Source: Candidatus Omnitrophota bacterium
Lineage (GTDB): Bacteria; Omnitrophota; Gorgyraeia; 2-02-FULL-51-18; JAGOUK01
Assembly: GCA_018061225.1 (NCBI GenBank)
Contig: JAGOUK010000105.1
Coordinates: 1-5,372, forward strand
Reading direction: 5' to 3'
Length of the DNA stretch: 5,372 nt
How positions within the stretch are numbered: position 1 is the stretch's first letter; every line of letters starts with the position of its first letter. Below, piece by piece: positions 5,085 through 5,372 of the stretch. Position numbers and translations under genes: made by a program. The notes under the pieces were generated by a model, which ran no database searches, had not been told where the DNA came from, and saw only the letters and a list, made by a program, of their open reading frames with translations.

Positions 5085-5372
5085 ATGTACTTGCATATTA
5101 TTGATTATAAAAGAATACTTTTAAGACCAGCGGCGACTGTTGGGCTGATTTTTATATTTGCGACCATACTTCCGGCGCATTCAAGTTCGGCGTCTATTCA
5201 GGCGGACGCGGCTCGGGTGATCGCGGCGGATCAGTGGGCGGGGCGAGCCGTTGACATAACTCCGTTTGACCTCAAGCTCATGGCGGCCGGGTTTTATAAA
5301 ATCACCGACCTCTCAGACCACAGACCGACCCAAACCCTTAATCAGATCTTCGCGAAGACCATGAGACTTAAG
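5085..5372 (+). CDS. Partial secreted protein of unknown function (5' end only)
   Basis: An open frame of 96 codons starts at ATG 5085 and runs off the right edge without a stop. Residues 1-36 look like a signal peptide: basic residues Lys9, Arg10 and Arg14, a hydrophobic core from about 15 to 29 (TVGLIFIFATIL), then AHSSSA with a plausible Sec cleavage after Ala36. The visible mature part (37-96) is mixed and soluble-looking, with ARVIAADQWAGRAVDITPFD and then GFYKITDL; I recognise no family and see no cysteines or lipobox, so it is not an obvious lipoprotein. GC content rises sharply from the promoter into the coding part and G/C-ending codons (GCG, GCC, ATC, GAC, CTC) are common, which supports real coding. 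The only other in-frame early start is TTG at 5091; neither has an SD. It is transcribed divergently from the CorC-led operon and may share its control region. Confidence 0.7.
   Translation, partial: MYLHIIDYKRILLRPAATVGLIFIFATILPAHSSSASIQADAARVIAADQWAGRAVDITPFDLKLMAAGFYKITDLSDHRPTQTLNQIFAKTMRLK

Noticed and set aside
5091..5111. TTGCAT and TATAAA as a second plus-strand promoter.
   Set aside because: The spacer is only 9 nt and the site lies within the probable start of the secreted-protein gene.
4906..5124. A 72-codon plus-strand open frame crossing the divergent intergenic region.
   Set aside because: It overlaps the start of the CorC-like gene, runs through the promoter region, and has no recognisable sequence; the frame from 5085 with a signal peptide is the better gene.

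Overview
The window looks like ordinary chromosomal DNA from a Gram-negative-type bacterium of moderately high GC content. It carries housekeeping repair, RNA-modification and redox genes, with two predicted exported proteins. I see no phage, plasmid, insertion-sequence, CRISPR, tRNA or rRNA signal. The taxon cannot be fixed from the sequence; the gene mix would fit an uncultured diderm lineage, but that is a guess.

Layout, left to right. A plus-strand mutY gene (48-1109) fills the first kilobase, with a consensus -10 box just before its ATG. It ends tail-to-tail with a five-gene minus-strand cluster (1106-4997), and the two opposing stop codons interlock. In transcription order the cluster encodes a CNNM/CorC-type membrane protein with a CBS pair, a gamma-carbonic-anhydrase-like hexapeptide protein, a histidine phosphatase, the 23S rRNA methyltransferase RlmN, and an exported TlpA/ResA-like thioredoxin. 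Gaps of 16, 16, 19 and 1 nt argue for a single operon. Every gap except the 1-nt one holds a Shine-Dalgarno (SD) sequence. At the right edge a new plus-strand gene starts at about 5085 and runs off the window. It encodes a signal peptide followed by an unrecognised mature region.

The 87-nt divergent intergenic region (4998-5084) is AT-rich on its right side. Two promoter-like sequences lie back to back there, with a perfect 12-bp palindrome between their -35 boxes. This is the most interesting non-coding structure in the window. All three first genes of transcription units (mutY, the CorC-like gene, the right-edge gene) have a -10-like hexamer only 6-9 nt before the start codon and no SD. Three of the four internal operon genes have clear SDs. 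This suggests leaderless or near-leaderless initiation at unit starts.

Functionally, mutY guards against 8-oxoguanine mutagenesis, RlmN is a radical SAM ribosome-modifying enzyme, and the TlpA-like protein handles thiols outside the cytoplasm. The operon reads as a loosely related housekeeping set. I found no convincing novel multi-gene system. The points worth checking are the promoter/operator architecture, the leaderless pattern, the shortened CorC-like protein, a variant 8-oxoG-reading loop in MutY, and the orphan secreted protein.
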